A DNA stretch of 64,000 nt. Origin: Aureispira anguillae (GTDB lineage: Bacteria; Bacteroidota; Bacteroidia; Chitinophagales; Saprospiraceae). This document shows positions 1 through 8,292 of the stretch, one piece after another (positions within the stretch are counted from its first letter, which is position 1; every line of letters starts with the position of its first letter). A program made the position numbers and the translations under genes. The notes beneath the pieces are model-generated. The model made no database searches and was not told the origin of the DNA. It worked only from the letters and a program-made list of their open reading frames with translations. Location of the stretch: contig NZ_AP026867.1 in assembly GCF_026000115.1 (NCBI RefSeq), positions 62,001 to 126,000 on the forward strand, read 5' to 3'.

Positions 1-734
1 TGAGCAATTAACTTTTTTTTGTTGTACTCTATAGTTGATTTGCTTAATAGATCCTCGTTTTGATATTCTGAAATACCGATTAGCTGTTTCTTTTTGTTGT
101 AATGATAAATATTGCTGAAGCATAGACGACAAAAGCAGGAAGCTGTTTTATACAGCAATTTCTTTTTGTTGTAATAAAAAACCTCTCTAGAGTTCTGTAT
201 CCACTCTTTGTCGCTATCTATTGTTGAATGCGAAAATAAGAGTAGTGCACTAAGCTTTTTTTCCTTGTTGTAGTGCCATATTTTCATTTGTGATTCTGTA
301 CTGCTAATAAAAGAAGTATCAATTAAACCAGTTGGGGTGTATTTGTAAATGACAGAATAGGCATTGGTTTTACTCTGGTGTTTTTCTTCAACTAGGTAGC
401 CATCTTGATACGTAAAAGATATATTTTCTAGGATTGTTCCATCTTTAAGTGTTTTGATCAGATGGGTTAGCATCCCCGAAGCATTGTATTGATAAGAATC
501 AATTGTTGGGCTGCCTACATAGTGTGTTTCTTGAATAATTCTCCCTTCTGGTGTAAATGATTTGACGGAATGTAGCGTAAATTCATTTGCTTCATTTTTT
601 TCTTGGATGGTAATTGTCTTTATTTTCGCTTTTTTTATTGCAATGGCATCTTTATATAGTTTTAGAGGAAGGGGAAGTTGTGCTAAGGTTAAAAAAGGAG
701 TTGCTAATAAAGTGATGACTATCAGTAACTTCAT
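1..734 (-). CDS. Exported YNKKK-repeat protein, partial
   Basis: The reading frame starts at an ATG at 734 and runs off the left edge, so at least 244 residues are present without a stop. It opens with a clear signal peptide (MKLLIVITLLATPFLTLAQ). The rest carries irregular short repeats centred on Y-x-Y-N or Y-N-K-K-K (for example YQYNASG, WHYNKEKK, YHYNKKKQL, IEYNKKK), which recall the YD/RHS or MORN-like beta repeats of bacterial surface proteins. It is probably exported to the periplasm or cell surface. No catalytic motif is visible. Its neighbour at 1141 is divergent and is also an exported beta-repeat protein. Function unknown; the coding call is well supported by the signal peptide and uninterrupted frame. 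Confidence 0.75.
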   Translation of the reverse strand, partial: MKLLIVITLLATPFLTLAQLPLPLKLYKDAIAIKKAKIKTITIQEKNEANEFTLHSVKSFTPEGRIIQETHYVGSPTIDSYQYNASGMLTHLIKTLKDGTILENISFTYQDGYLVEEKHQSKTNAYSVIYKYTPTGLIDTSFISSTESQMKIWHYNKEKKLSALLLFSHSTIDSDKEWIQNSREVFYYNKKKLLYKTASCFCRLCFSNIYHYNKKKQLIGISEYQNEDLLSKSTIEYNKKKLIA

Positions 735-1140
735 TGGAATTGGTGTTTGGTTGGTATAGTAGTGTGGTTTATACAAAAGTACCCAATACTTAAAGAAAAA
801 ATAAAAATATAGATTATAAATTAATTTTTATTTAAAAGCGCTATCTCGATAGCTAAGTAGATGCTTAGTTTATAACTTTTCAAGTATATTTTTAATGAAA
901 ACTGCTAACTATTCTAAAAAAAGTTAATATAGGTTTAAAGTAAACGGCTAATTGTCTCCCAAAATACTACTTTTGTGATTGCTGCGTTTTAACTTTTAAA
1001 ACAGCAGAGAGAGACGATTAAATTTGTCAAAGAACAATCATTAGTTTTGCTGAGTTAAGTAGATGCCCAATTTAATGTTAATTATTTTTGTTCATCTAAG
1101 TACTTACTTCAGAACCAACAATAAAAACACCTTATAAGAT
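735..1140. other. Divergent intergenic region, 406 bp
   Basis: AT-rich spacer between two divergent exported-protein genes; no ORF or RNA gene is recognisable. A Bacteroidota -7 box (TACTTTTG, 968-975) faces the downstream gene at 1141 and would leave a leader of about 160 nt. The words AAGTAGATGC occur twice (about 855 and 1057) without clear meaning. Confidence 0.4.
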
Positions 1141-2646
1141 ATGCAGTATAAAATAGGAATTAGCTTTTTTATTATATTGATGATGCAAGTGATTGGAATT
1201 GCTCAAAAGGACAGTAGTATATACCACAAAAAATATGCATTTCAACCCAAAGATTTAACAAAGGAATTAGAGGCAGGGCAAGAATTCTTCTTGGCGGATG
1301 GGATCTATAAAGTATGGAATGGCAGTCGTTTTACTTGGGGTTTTTATAAGGAGACTACTGCTGAGAAATTGACGGAACCTAAGTACGATACAATTACTTA
1401 TCGTTATTTGCACAAAAAGAAAAAAGGTTTTTATCGAATTAAAGAAAACGGCAAGTGGGGAATGTTAGGTGAAGATAGAAGTGTTTGGGTGCCTGTAGAA
1501 TACGATCAGTTGAATTACATTTCTAAGCGTCACCAGCAATACGTTAGCATTAAAAAAGGCAATAAATATGGCGTGTTGAGCCCAGAAGGGAAGGTCATTT
1601 TAGAGGCTGCGTATGATGATATTTTATTTGATGGCTATCGTTACAAAGTCAAAAAAGCCGATAAATGGGGCTTAAAAGATAATCAGGGCAAAGAACTTAT
1701 TCCAACTTGTTTTGATGCGTTAGAAGATCATGCTTATGTCTCTCATACTCGTGTTAGAATAGGAAAAAAATGGTCGGTGTACAACTGGATAAAAGATAAG
1801 CCCTGTGCATTTGAAAAAAAATTCGATGACATCGATTATTTTTCTCGTTACTTTGTGGTTAGAGAGGATGGAAAATATGGGCTGCTAGATATTAATGCCA
1901 AGGAAATCTTGCCTTTTGAATACGATTATATGTCTCCTTTCTTTCTCAAATACTTGAGTTCTATTTTGGTTGGAAAAGATAAAAAGGTAGGGCTATTGAG
2001 GATAGATACCTTAGACAAGGTACACACCTCTGTACCCATTGAGTATAACGATATTTGGATTGATGAAAATACCTTTAAAATAAAAGTGCGTTTGGGGGAT
2101 AAAATTGATTATTATTTTAACGATCAAACCTTATTTGAACTGGCTTATAATGATGTTCAATATTATGAAAACATTAATCGAGTGATGGTGAAAAAAGGAA
2201 ATAAATGGGGAATGCTAACGGTAGATGGAGCGCCTATTATTCCGATTGCTTATTCCAAAATTCATGTGATGAATCCCAAACAATTTATGGTACAAAAAGG
2301 GACAAAATGGGGAATTTTGAACGAGCGAGGAAAAGAAATTATACCCGTGATTTACGATGAGTTTGATTATCGTCCCAAGAAGAAGTTTTTCTTTGTCAAG
2401 AAAAAAGGAAAATGGGGGATTGTCTCGATTACCAAAGGTATTATCTTGCCTCCTAAGTATGACGATATGTCTACCTTGCCCAATCGTACCTACTTGGTGA
2501 AACAAAAAGATTTGTGGGGAATTGTGGCTGCTGGAGGGCGAGTGATTGTGCCGATAGAATACAGTGCATATACTTACAAATACAAGGCTAGAGAGGTGCT
2601 TTTAAAGCATCCTAATGGAACCGTTAAAAAGCATCCTTTGCTTTAG
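1141..2646 (+). CDS. Exported WG-repeat protein
   Basis: 501 residues with an N-terminal signal peptide ending near residue 21 (MMQVIGIAQ) and about nine WG (KWG) repeats. Each repeat follows a GKWGxL...G...IPxxYDxI pattern, for example GKWGMLGED, NKYGVLSPEG, DKWGLKDNQG, NKWGMLTVDG, TKWGILNERG and GKWGIVSIT. WG repeats form beta-structured binding surfaces in exported or surface proteins; no enzymatic residue is seen. It is monocistronic and converges directly on the LRR gene, whose stop codon begins at the very next base. A strong palindromic terminator for this gene lies inside that neighbour's coding sequence (2691-2720). Family call is firm; biological role unknown. Confidence 0.88.
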   Translation: MQYKIGISFFIILMMQVIGIAQKDSSIYHKKYAFQPKDLTKELEAGQEFFLADGIYKVWNGSRFTWGFYKETTAEKLTEPKYDTITYRYLHKKKKGFYRIKENGKWGMLGEDRSVWVPVEYDQLNYISKRHQQYVSIKKGNKYGVLSPEGKVILEAAYDDILFDGYRYKVKKADKWGLKDNQGKELIPTCFDALEDHAYVSHTRVRIGKKWSVYNWIKDKPCAFEKKFDDIDYFSRYFVVREDGKYGLLDINAKEILPFEYDYMSPFFLKYLSSILVGKDKKVGLLRIDTLDKVHTSVPIEYNDIWIDENTFKIKVRLGDKIDYYFNDQTLFELAYNDVQYYENINRVMVKKGNKWGMLTVDGAPIIPIAYSKIHVMNPKQFMVQKGTKWGILNERGKEIIPVIYDEFDYRPKKKFFFVKKKGKWGIVSITKGIILPPKYDDMSTLPNRTYLVKQKDLWGIVAAGGRVIVPIEYSAYTYKYKAREVLLKHPNGTVKKHPLL

Positions 2647-3732
2647 CTATTCATTGGCTAAATTCCGAATCATGGTGATGCTATTACCCCGCAAAAAAGG
2701 AGTTGCAACTCCTTTTTTGCCGTAATAAATTTTAGTGTTGGGAAGCCATTCTTTGAGTGTTTCCTCTACAAAAGTGCGATTGCGCTGCCCTTCTTCATGC
2801 CAAATTAAAATTTTTAGATTTTTTAGTTTATCAATATTTTTAGGCAAACTTCTTCGACCAATAAAGGATAAATCTAAGGCAATTAAATCGGGTAATTGGG
2901 ATAGTGCATTAAAGGCTTGATTCAAATTTAGAGATCGATTTCCATTTAGGCTAAGAACCTGTAAGTTGGTCATTTTTCTAATCGTAGATGGCAAATTTCG
3001 TAACGGGAGTTTCTCAAGAAAGAGTTTTTCTACCTTTGGCATTTTAGTTAATACAGCAGGGAATTGTTGAATATTGTTATAACATGTTGCCATTCCTGTA
3101 TGTAGGTTGCTAATGTCAACAATAGTCAAGTTGCCTAAATTATAAAAATAAGAAGGGAGGCTGTTTAGGTTGTTGTCTGCTAAGACAAGCTCATTGATCT
3201 GAGTTAGATAAATCAATCCAAAGGGCAGCTTTTTAATTCCGTTGGACGACAAATCTAGTTTTCTTAATTTTTTGCAATGGGCTAGTTTGGGGTTGATGGC
3301 TTGAATCTGATTGTTACTTAATGAAAGATAGCGTAGATTGGGATAGTTGGTTACTTTATTGGGGATATAATAAATATTTTGATAGGACAAATCTAGATGC
3401 TTCGTAGCTTCATATGCGTTGTTTTTATGAGGAGTAGAGATATTTTGATACAACCTTTTTAGTGATTTTTGACTGCCTGATTCTAGCGCTTTTAGTTGCA
3501 GTGTTCCAAAAAAATCATCCCCACCTGGTAATTTAGGAAGTGTTTTTAAATAAATTTCTTGGGCTAAACCCTCTTGAGCTTTTTGTTGAGGCAGAAGCAA
3601 CATGGTTTGCCAACTAGAAATGGAAGCGGAGATAGAATCAACAGGTTTTGCTGGTTCTATAGCAGGGTTCGTTTCAGCGGATTGGCAAGAGAAACAACTG
3701 CAAAAAATCAAAAAAATCAAGGCGTACAGCAT
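2647..3732 (-). CDS. Leucine-rich-repeat lipoprotein
   Basis: 361 residues. The N-terminus has a hydrophobic stretch followed by a cysteine-rich segment (CSCFSC) that could serve as a degenerate lipobox, so an envelope lipoprotein is likely. From about residue 110 onward there are leucine-rich repeats of the bacterial LxxLxLSxNxIxxLP type (LRYLSLSNNQIQAI, LRKLDLSSNGIKKLP, NELVLADNNLNSLP, LQVLSLNGN). The start is 17 bp downstream of the nadD stop, so co-transcription is likely. Its last codons (residues GKKGVATPF) are encoded by a perfect 30-bp palindrome that looks like a bidirectional terminator. Ligand unknown; protein-protein binding is inferred from the repeat class. Confidence 0.85.
   Translation of the reverse strand: MLYALIFLIFCSCFSCQSAETNPAIEPAKPVDSISASISSWQTMLLLPQQKAQEGLAQEIYLKTLPKLPGGDDFFGTLQLKALESGSQKSLKRLYQNISTPHKNNAYEATKHLDLSYQNIYYIPNKVTNYPNLRYLSLSNNQIQAINPKLAHCKKLRKLDLSSNGIKKLPFGLIYLTQINELVLADNNLNSLPSYFYNLGNLTIVDISNLHTGMATCYNNIQQFPAVLTKMPKVEKLFLEKLPLRNLPSTIRKMTNLQVLSLNGNRSLNLNQAFNALSQLPDLIALDLSFIGRRSLPKNIDKLKNLKILIWHEEGQRNRTFVEETLKEWLPNTKIYYGKKGVATPFLRGNSITMIRNLANE
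2691..2720. terminator. 30-bp palindromic terminator inside the LRR gene
   Basis: Perfect inverted repeat with arms GCAAAAAAGGAGTTG and CAACTCCTTTTTTGC and no unpaired loop bases apart from the turn. On the plus strand the stem GGAGTTGCAACTCC is followed by TTTTTTG, a rho-independent terminator for the WG gene ending at 2646. By symmetry it also resembles a terminator on the minus strand, although there it is still within coding sequence, about 45 nt before the LRR stop codon. Confidence 0.75.
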
Positions 3733-3748
3733 CGGTTTAGTTTAAGGG

Positions 3749-4333
3749 TTAAGGGACAGGAGTTGCATACATTCCAGCACGTTCAATTTCATCCGATACT
3801 TTGTCTGGAACCCAATAACGAATAGATTTTTTGTCTCGAATGAGTTGACGAATTATAGAGGAAGAAATTTCCATAAGAGGGGCATCTATAATGCTGATAC
3901 TTGGATGATTTTGCAAGGCTCCTAACTCATATTTAGGTCGCTTATAAACATAGAGTTCATAATGCTCTAAAATTACTTCATAGTTTTTCCATTTGTGGAA
4001 AGAGCCCAAATTGTCTCCCCCTATAATTAATACAAAATCGTGTTCAGGGTGCTTTTCTTTTAAATAGGTTAGGGTGTCAATGGTATAGGAAGGCTTGGGC
4101 ATTTCAAATTCAATATCACAAGAATGAAGCTTATTGTGGTTTTCAACGGCTATATTGACTAAATGCAAGCGATCATAATCATTGGCTAACGTTGCTCGTT
4201 TTTTGTGTGGATTGTGTGGCGTAACAACCATCCAAAGCTGATCTAAAGGCGTGGTTTCTACAATATAGTTGGCAATGATTAAATGCCCTGTATGGATGGG
4301 GTTAAAAGAGCCAAAAAAAAGTCCAATTTTCAT
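3749..4333 (-). CDS. nadD: Nicotinate-nucleotide adenylyltransferase
   Basis: 194 residues, the usual NadD size. It transfers AMP from ATP to nicotinate mononucleotide to give deamido-NAD, the penultimate step of NAD synthesis, in the cytoplasm. The N-terminal nucleotidyltransferase signature GSFNPIHTGH is at residues 8-17, followed by the family core FVLIIGGDNLGSFHKWKN and the C-terminal ATP-binding motif ISSSIIRQLIRDKK. All expected motifs are present. The gene precedes the LRR lipoprotein gene on the same strand with a 16-bp gap. The start ATG is chosen because the signature motif lies directly after it. Confidence 0.95.
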   Translation of the reverse strand: MKIGLFFGSFNPIHTGHLIIANYIVETTPLDQLWMVVTPHNPHKKRATLANDYDRLHLVNIAVENHNKLHSCDIEFEMPKPSYTIDTLTYLKEKHPEHDFVLIIGGDNLGSFHKWKNYEVILEHYELYVYKRPKYELGALQNHPSISIIDAPLMEISSSIIRQLIRDKKSIRYWVPDKVSDEIERAGMYATPVP

Positions 4334-4417
4334 CTATTCTATTTATTCGTGAACTTCAAATTAAATAATGAGCAATCAAAGAATAACTCATTGCCAAAAT
4401 ACGAAAAAAAGAGCGCT

Positions 4418-5914
4418 TTATGAAGTTATAATCTTTTCGATCCAATCTGAATAAGCTATATTTCCCTTATTCTCTAAAATTTGTTTTTTTAGCACTTCGT
4501 ATTTTTCAGCTTTTCGATTTGGATCTAACTGAAAGGATACAATCTGCGAAATATAGGATATAAAATTACGAGTGCGTTGAATCTTGTCAGGGGCAATGAT
4601 ATTTTTTTTATTTTTTCGATAAATATAAACCATAAATGCATTACAGGTTTGTTGAACGGCTAATAAATCTCCTCTGCTGTAATAAATCTGAATCATAAGT
4701 TTATAATAAAAGATCTTAAAAAAAGGATCTACAGTTTGATGGTTGCCTACTGTTGCTATAATACTATAAGCCTTATCAATTTCGTCCAAATAGAAATATA
4801 GATAAGAGAAATGAATTTTTTTTATAAAATCTTCGTGTGGGCTATTTAACCGAGTTGCTTTTTCTGTAATAAAATCAATTGCCCAATCCGTCCGATTGGC
4901 GATTAATCCAGCTAATAGAATAGCTTGAAATTTAGAGGGGCTCAACTGTTTGTTTTGGAATAGATAATTCTTGCGTTCGAGCAAATCAATATAGTCAACA
5001 TATTCACTGGCATAATAACTACGATTGATGTTATTATTGATGAAATAAATGCATTGATTCATGAGATAAGCAATCATGGTTTCTTCCACATTCGCCGAAA
5101 AATGATGGGCTTGTTGCTTTATTTGCTTGGCAGCATCTAGATATTTTTTCTCAGCGTTGTCAAGTAGCATTTGATAAATTAGAAAATAAGACTTCGTTAA
5201 CGGGCATTGAAAATAGATGTTTTCATGAAGTAATTCCATAAAAGCCGTACGAAAAGAAACCGAAGGAAAAATAGTTGATGTTTCTTGCACAATTCGATTT
5301 CTATTAAGTTGTTCACAAAGCAAGCGCAGCTTATTTTTTACATAAAATGCATCTAGAGCATGATTTGTTTTGCGAAAATGCTCGTCGTGGGCTTTTCTAT
5401 TGTCTCGATCTCTTTGTAAATAAATTTCATGGTATTTCATATTTTGAAAATGAAAATCATCTGTTCTATTCCGTTTCTTTTGTAGTAAATTTTTTAAATC
5501 GTGTAAGGCATGTTTGGCATTGATGGGCAGCTTATTTTCTATGAAAAAAGAATTGAGCGCTAGGGTGTTATTGATGGACTTGTCTTTGCGTAAGTTGAAC
5601 AAATGAAGCACCTTGCAGACATATTTGAACAAGTCGCTAGTGGCATGGTTAAATTGCGCTGAAATTTGTATCCCACACTGTTGCATTAATACTTTTTTAG
5701 AAAGAGGAATGTCTTTGCCCTTTTTGATGTGTTCAACGATTGCCGTTAGTATAATGATTCGCTCTGAATTGATCGGAATATTGTCAAGCGTGGCAATCTC
5801 TTTTATGGTTTGTCGTTGCTTGGGTTTTAAGTGCTTTAGCAATTCATATAAGCGAGTTGCTCGAATGTCGTTTGAAGCTTGTTTTTCTTGCTTTGTAGGA
5901 CGAACTTTTTTCAT
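4418..5914 (-). CDS. Hypothetical protein of a ~500-aa helical family
   Basis: 498 residues, mostly predicted helical, with no signal peptide or membrane segment. I recognise no named domain. Its N-terminal pattern (LYELLKHLKPKQRQTIKE, then an L-x-AIV motif, then FNHATSDLFKYVCKVLHLF) parallels that of the two paralogues at 40228 and 43969 (LFELxxxLTxSEKRYIKQFI, LFNxIVK, VKQWSRxKNYLYNYILRVL). I infer a distant member of the same family. The N-terminus is very basic (MKKVRPTKQEKQ). The C-terminal half could be TPR-like helical repeats. It stands alone, with nadD 84 bp downstream. Function unknown. Confidence 0.75.
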   Translation of the reverse strand: MKKVRPTKQEKQASNDIRATRLYELLKHLKPKQRQTIKEIATLDNIPINSERIIILTAIVEHIKKGKDIPLSKKVLMQQCGIQISAQFNHATSDLFKYVCKVLHLFNLRKDKSINNTLALNSFFIENKLPINAKHALHDLKNLLQKKRNRTDDFHFQNMKYHEIYLQRDRDNRKAHDEHFRKTNHALDAFYVKNKLRLLCEQLNRNRIVQETSTIFPSVSFRTAFMELLHENIYFQCPLTKSYFLIYQMLLDNAEKKYLDAAKQIKQQAHHFSANVEETMIAYLMNQCIYFINNNINRSYYASEYVDYIDLLERKNYLFQNKQLSPSKFQAILLAGLIANRTDWAIDFITEKATRLNSPHEDFIKKIHFSYLYFYLDEIDKAYSIIATVGNHQTVDPFFKIFYYKLMIQIYYSRGDLLAVQQTCNAFMVYIYRKNKKNIIAPDKIQRTRNFISYISQIVSFQLDPNRKAEKYEVLKKQILENKGNIAYSDWIEKIITS

Positions 5915-6292
5915 TTTATAGGGGATTTAAATGCTCTTGAGGTGCTCATGAAGAAATAGTATATCAGCAGAATTTAAGGACAAAAAAGCCGATACCTTCC
6001 AAAATGTGTATGCAGAAATTTAAATGAATTGATTTAGCTTTATAAATATAGGTTGAATGCTTCTAGAGCGTCAGAATAATATTCATGGTAGAACTAAATA
6101 TATAATATAAGGTATTATAAAATAATTTGGTAAAGATAATCCATCAAATTTGAGACGAGTGCGTTTTTACTTTTCTAAAAAAGAGACTGACTTTTAAATA
6201 AGTGTGGAGAGCGAGCAATAAAAAATAAAGATTGCCAAAGCTCCAAAAAGGAAAACTAGGAAGCGAATGCAACACTTCCTAGCTTATTTGGA
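5915..6292. other. Intergenic region, 378 bp
   Basis: AT-rich spacer between two minus-strand genes. Apart from a terminator hairpin at its right edge (6246-6282) I see no gene, RNA or repeat. The promoter of the gene starting at 5914 should lie here, but no convincing -7 box was found. Confidence 0.4.
6246..6282 (-). terminator. Rho-independent terminator for the 6293 gene
   Basis: The 8-bp stem CTAGGAAG / CTTCCTAG (6256-6263 and 6275-6282) has an 11-nt loop. Read on the minus strand it is followed by a U-rich tract (TTTTCCTTTTT). It lies 11 bp downstream of the small exported-protein gene. Confidence 0.65.
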
Positions 6293-6646
6293 TTAAAGGC
6301 TAATAGTAGCCGCAAAAGCATCCTTTTGATTGGTATTAACAATAACCGTATAGCTGCCCTTGTTTAAGGAGGATAAATCAAATGAACAAGAATGGCTATT
6401 GCAGGAATTATTTTGGAAAACAATGTCTTGATTCGCATTTAGCACCATAACATTTGTCATATAATCTTGTGCGTTGTTTAATGTAATTGCCATAATCACA
6501 TCATCCATTACGATTATTCCTCCACCTTCAGATTGTTGGAGTATGGGTGTCTTAATAAGATGATTGTTTTCGGCAATGCTGCAAAACATTGGATTGGTTA
6601 GGAACCAAATGGAACAGAATAAAAAACTGAATTTTAATGAACTCAT
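6293..6646 (-). CDS. Small exported protein, DUF3244-like beta domain
   Basis: 117 residues with a signal peptide (ends near ...PMFCSIA). The mature part shows a single beta-sandwich-like pattern, VMVLNANQDIVFQNNS ... FDLSSLNKGSYTVIVNT, like the DUF3244 / T9SS-sorting-domain-like fold of small Bacteroidota exported proteins. Two cysteines (NNSCNSHSCSF) could form a disulfide. It lacks the C-terminal KxxV/I motif of true T9SS signals. It is divergent from the sigma-factor gene at 6846 and has its own terminator. Function unknown; the similarity is by pattern only. Confidence 0.65.
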   Translation of the reverse strand: MSSLKFSFLFCSIWFLTNPMFCSIAENNHLIKTPILQQSEGGGIIVMDDVIMAITLNNAQDYMTNVMVLNANQDIVFQNNSCNSHSCSFDLSSLNKGSYTVIVNTNQKDAFAATISL

Positions 6647-6668
6647 AACTTTTAGTTTAAGAAGTTAT

Positions 6669-6682
6669 GAGAGGTACCTCTC
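6669..6682. promoter_or_regulatory. 14-bp perfect palindrome, possible operator
   Basis: GAGAGGTACCTCTC lies 22 bp upstream of the start of the small exported-protein gene, in the divergent region shared with the sigma-factor gene. Its symmetry suits a dimeric regulator site, but no matching second copy was seen. Confidence 0.3.
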
Positions 6683-6845
6683 GTGAAAATTAAAACAGCT
6701 GTAGGTATTAATAAGTAATGTTTGTTTTGTTGTTATTGGTAGGTCGCAAAAAGCATCAAAAGGTTAACAGTAGCTCAGGGATATAACTTTATAATGGATC
6801 ATACCACTATCAATAGTTGGTAAGGAATAAAAAACTAAAAATAGG

Positions 6846-7397
6846 ATGGATCTAAACAAAATGAGATTTGGTAATAAGAAGACCCGTAATAGGGTTGTTA
6901 ATGAGCTTTATAGAACCTCAGTTCGGTATTGTATTGCTGCTTTGTGCAAAAGAGGAGCCGACTTAGAAACAGCTAAGGATATATTTCAAGATAGTATTAT
7001 GGCTTTCATTGAGAGAGTTATGAAGGATTCCAATTTTGTATTATCTGTTGATGCTAAGATCTATGTTGCTCGAATTTGTAAACACAAGTACATTGATTTT
7101 TTAAGAAAACAAGATCGTATTCCCATTATTGATGTATTGGATTATAAAATCCAGGATCATATTGATGGCTGTTTAGGAGAGTTAGAGCGAAAGAGGGTTA
7201 TAGAGCACTTAATGAAGGTTTTTAGAGAAGAATTAAAAGAGGAGTGCCAAGCTATTTTGAAAGCTTTCTATTTTGATAAAAAGTCATTAAAAGAAATTGC
7301 TAGCCTCCGTAAAATCACTCCTAACTCTGCTAAAACCCAGAAATCGAGGTGCATACGTTATTTAAGGGAAATGGTTGTTGATTTAGAACGAGCCTAG
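6846..7397 (+). CDS. ECF-like RNA polymerase sigma factor
   Basis: 183 residues, typical of group 4 (ECF) sigma factors. Region 2 is visible at about residues 25-60 (YCIAALCKRGADLETAKDIFQDSIMAFIERV), matching the core-binding/-10-recognition pattern. Region 4 with its helix-turn-helix is at about 135-178 (ECQAILKAFYFDKKSLKEIA, then TPNSAKTQKSRCIRYLRE). It should direct RNA polymerase to a small regulon. It is the first gene of an apparent operon with an anti-sigma-like membrane protein (36-bp gap) and two TPR-CHAT proteins, so those genes are its likely partners or targets. Family call firm; regulon inferred. Confidence 0.9.
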   Translation: MDLNKMRFGNKKTRNRVVNELYRTSVRYCIAALCKRGADLETAKDIFQDSIMAFIERVMKDSNFVLSVDAKIYVARICKHKYIDFLRKQDRIPIIDVLDYKIQDHIDGCLGELERKRVIEHLMKVFREELKEECQAILKAFYFDKKSLKEIASLRKITPNSAKTQKSRCIRYLREMVVDLERA

Positions 7398-7433
7398 AAT
7401 TACCCTGTTTTATGAACTATTATATTCCGTGTT

Positions 7434-8291
7434 ATGAAAAAAATAAATGACCAAAAGGAGATCGAACAGTATTTGGATGGAAGCTTGGATGAGCCTAGCA
7501 GAAAGGCTTTTGAGGAAAGAATAAAAAGCGATAAAGCAATAGCCAAAGAGGTTGCGATTTGGCAAACGATTTATCAGGGGATGGAAGAGATGGAGGCAAC
7601 AACAGGTTTTGTAGACGATACGATGTTGGAAAATGGGCTGACCCAACTTCAAACTAACTTAGAAAAAGAGGGCTTCTTTGATGCTTCGATTCCCTCAAAA
7701 ACGCCCAATAGGATGGGGCGCATCTTTGAGTTGTTTCGTTCTAAACCTGCCCGATGGATTGGAGCTGCTAGTTTTATTCTATTGCTTGCCTTTATTGGTA
7801 TTCTTTTCTCTAGAGAAGCTGCTTATGTAGCGCTAAATGAAAAGGTCTTATTTGATATTAATAAAAGGGGAGGGGATAATCGGCAAGAGTTGCAGCTTCA
7901 GCGATTGCTCCAAGAAGCTTTTCTTTATTACAATAAAAGAACATATAAGCAAGCAATTCCTTTGTTTGAAGATGCCCTGAAAATTGCAAATTCTGGCGCT
8001 TTAGATCAACTTACTAGAAAATATTACTTCTCTAGAATTAGCATCTATTTGAGTTGCGCTTATTTGGAGGATAAGCAAGTAACCAAGGCTATTACTATCC
8101 TTGAAGCGGTCTATCCCAAAGAACCCATGATTGATGAAGTAAAGCGGGAAGCTTGTTGGTATTTGGCAATGGCTTATTTAGAAAATAATAGACCAGCTGC
8201 TGCCCTCCAATTATTAGAACAGTTGCGTACAGATGCTGTTTATGGCGCCGCTGCGACAAAAAAAATAAAAGCATACTCAAAACAAGAATAA
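7434..8291 (+). CDS. Anti-sigma-like membrane protein with C-terminal TPRs
   Basis: 285 residues in three parts. The N-terminal cytoplasmic segment has the pattern IEQYLDGSLDEPSRKAFEE, typical of anti-sigma-like proteins in Bacteroidota. There is one membrane helix at about residues 101-123 (WIGAASFILLLAFIGILFS). The C-terminal segment, predicted periplasmic, holds two or three TPR-like repeats (AFLYYNKRTYKQAIPLFEDAL, AYLEDKQVTKAITILEAVY, AYLENNRPAAALQLLEQL). No zinc-binding ZAS motif was seen. Its position between a sigma factor and two exported TPR-CHAT proteins suggests it holds the sigma factor and senses something outside the inner membrane. The role is inferred from architecture and context. 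Confidence 0.75.
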   Translation: MKKINDQKEIEQYLDGSLDEPSRKAFEERIKSDKAIAKEVAIWQTIYQGMEEMEATTGFVDDTMLENGLTQLQTNLEKEGFFDASIPSKTPNRMGRIFELFRSKPARWIGAASFILLLAFIGILFSREAAYVALNEKVLFDINKRGGDNRQELQLQRLLQEAFLYYNKRTYKQAIPLFEDALKIANSGALDQLTRKYYFSRISIYLSCAYLEDKQVTKAITILEAVYPKEPMIDEVKREACWYLAMAYLENNRPAAALQLLEQLRTDAVYGAAATKKIKAYSKQE

Positions 8292-8292
8292 G

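Noticed and set aside
562-759. 65-codon plus-strand frame with a hydrophobic start
   Set aside because: It overlaps antisense the partial exported protein at 1-734, whose signal peptide and repeats are convincing.
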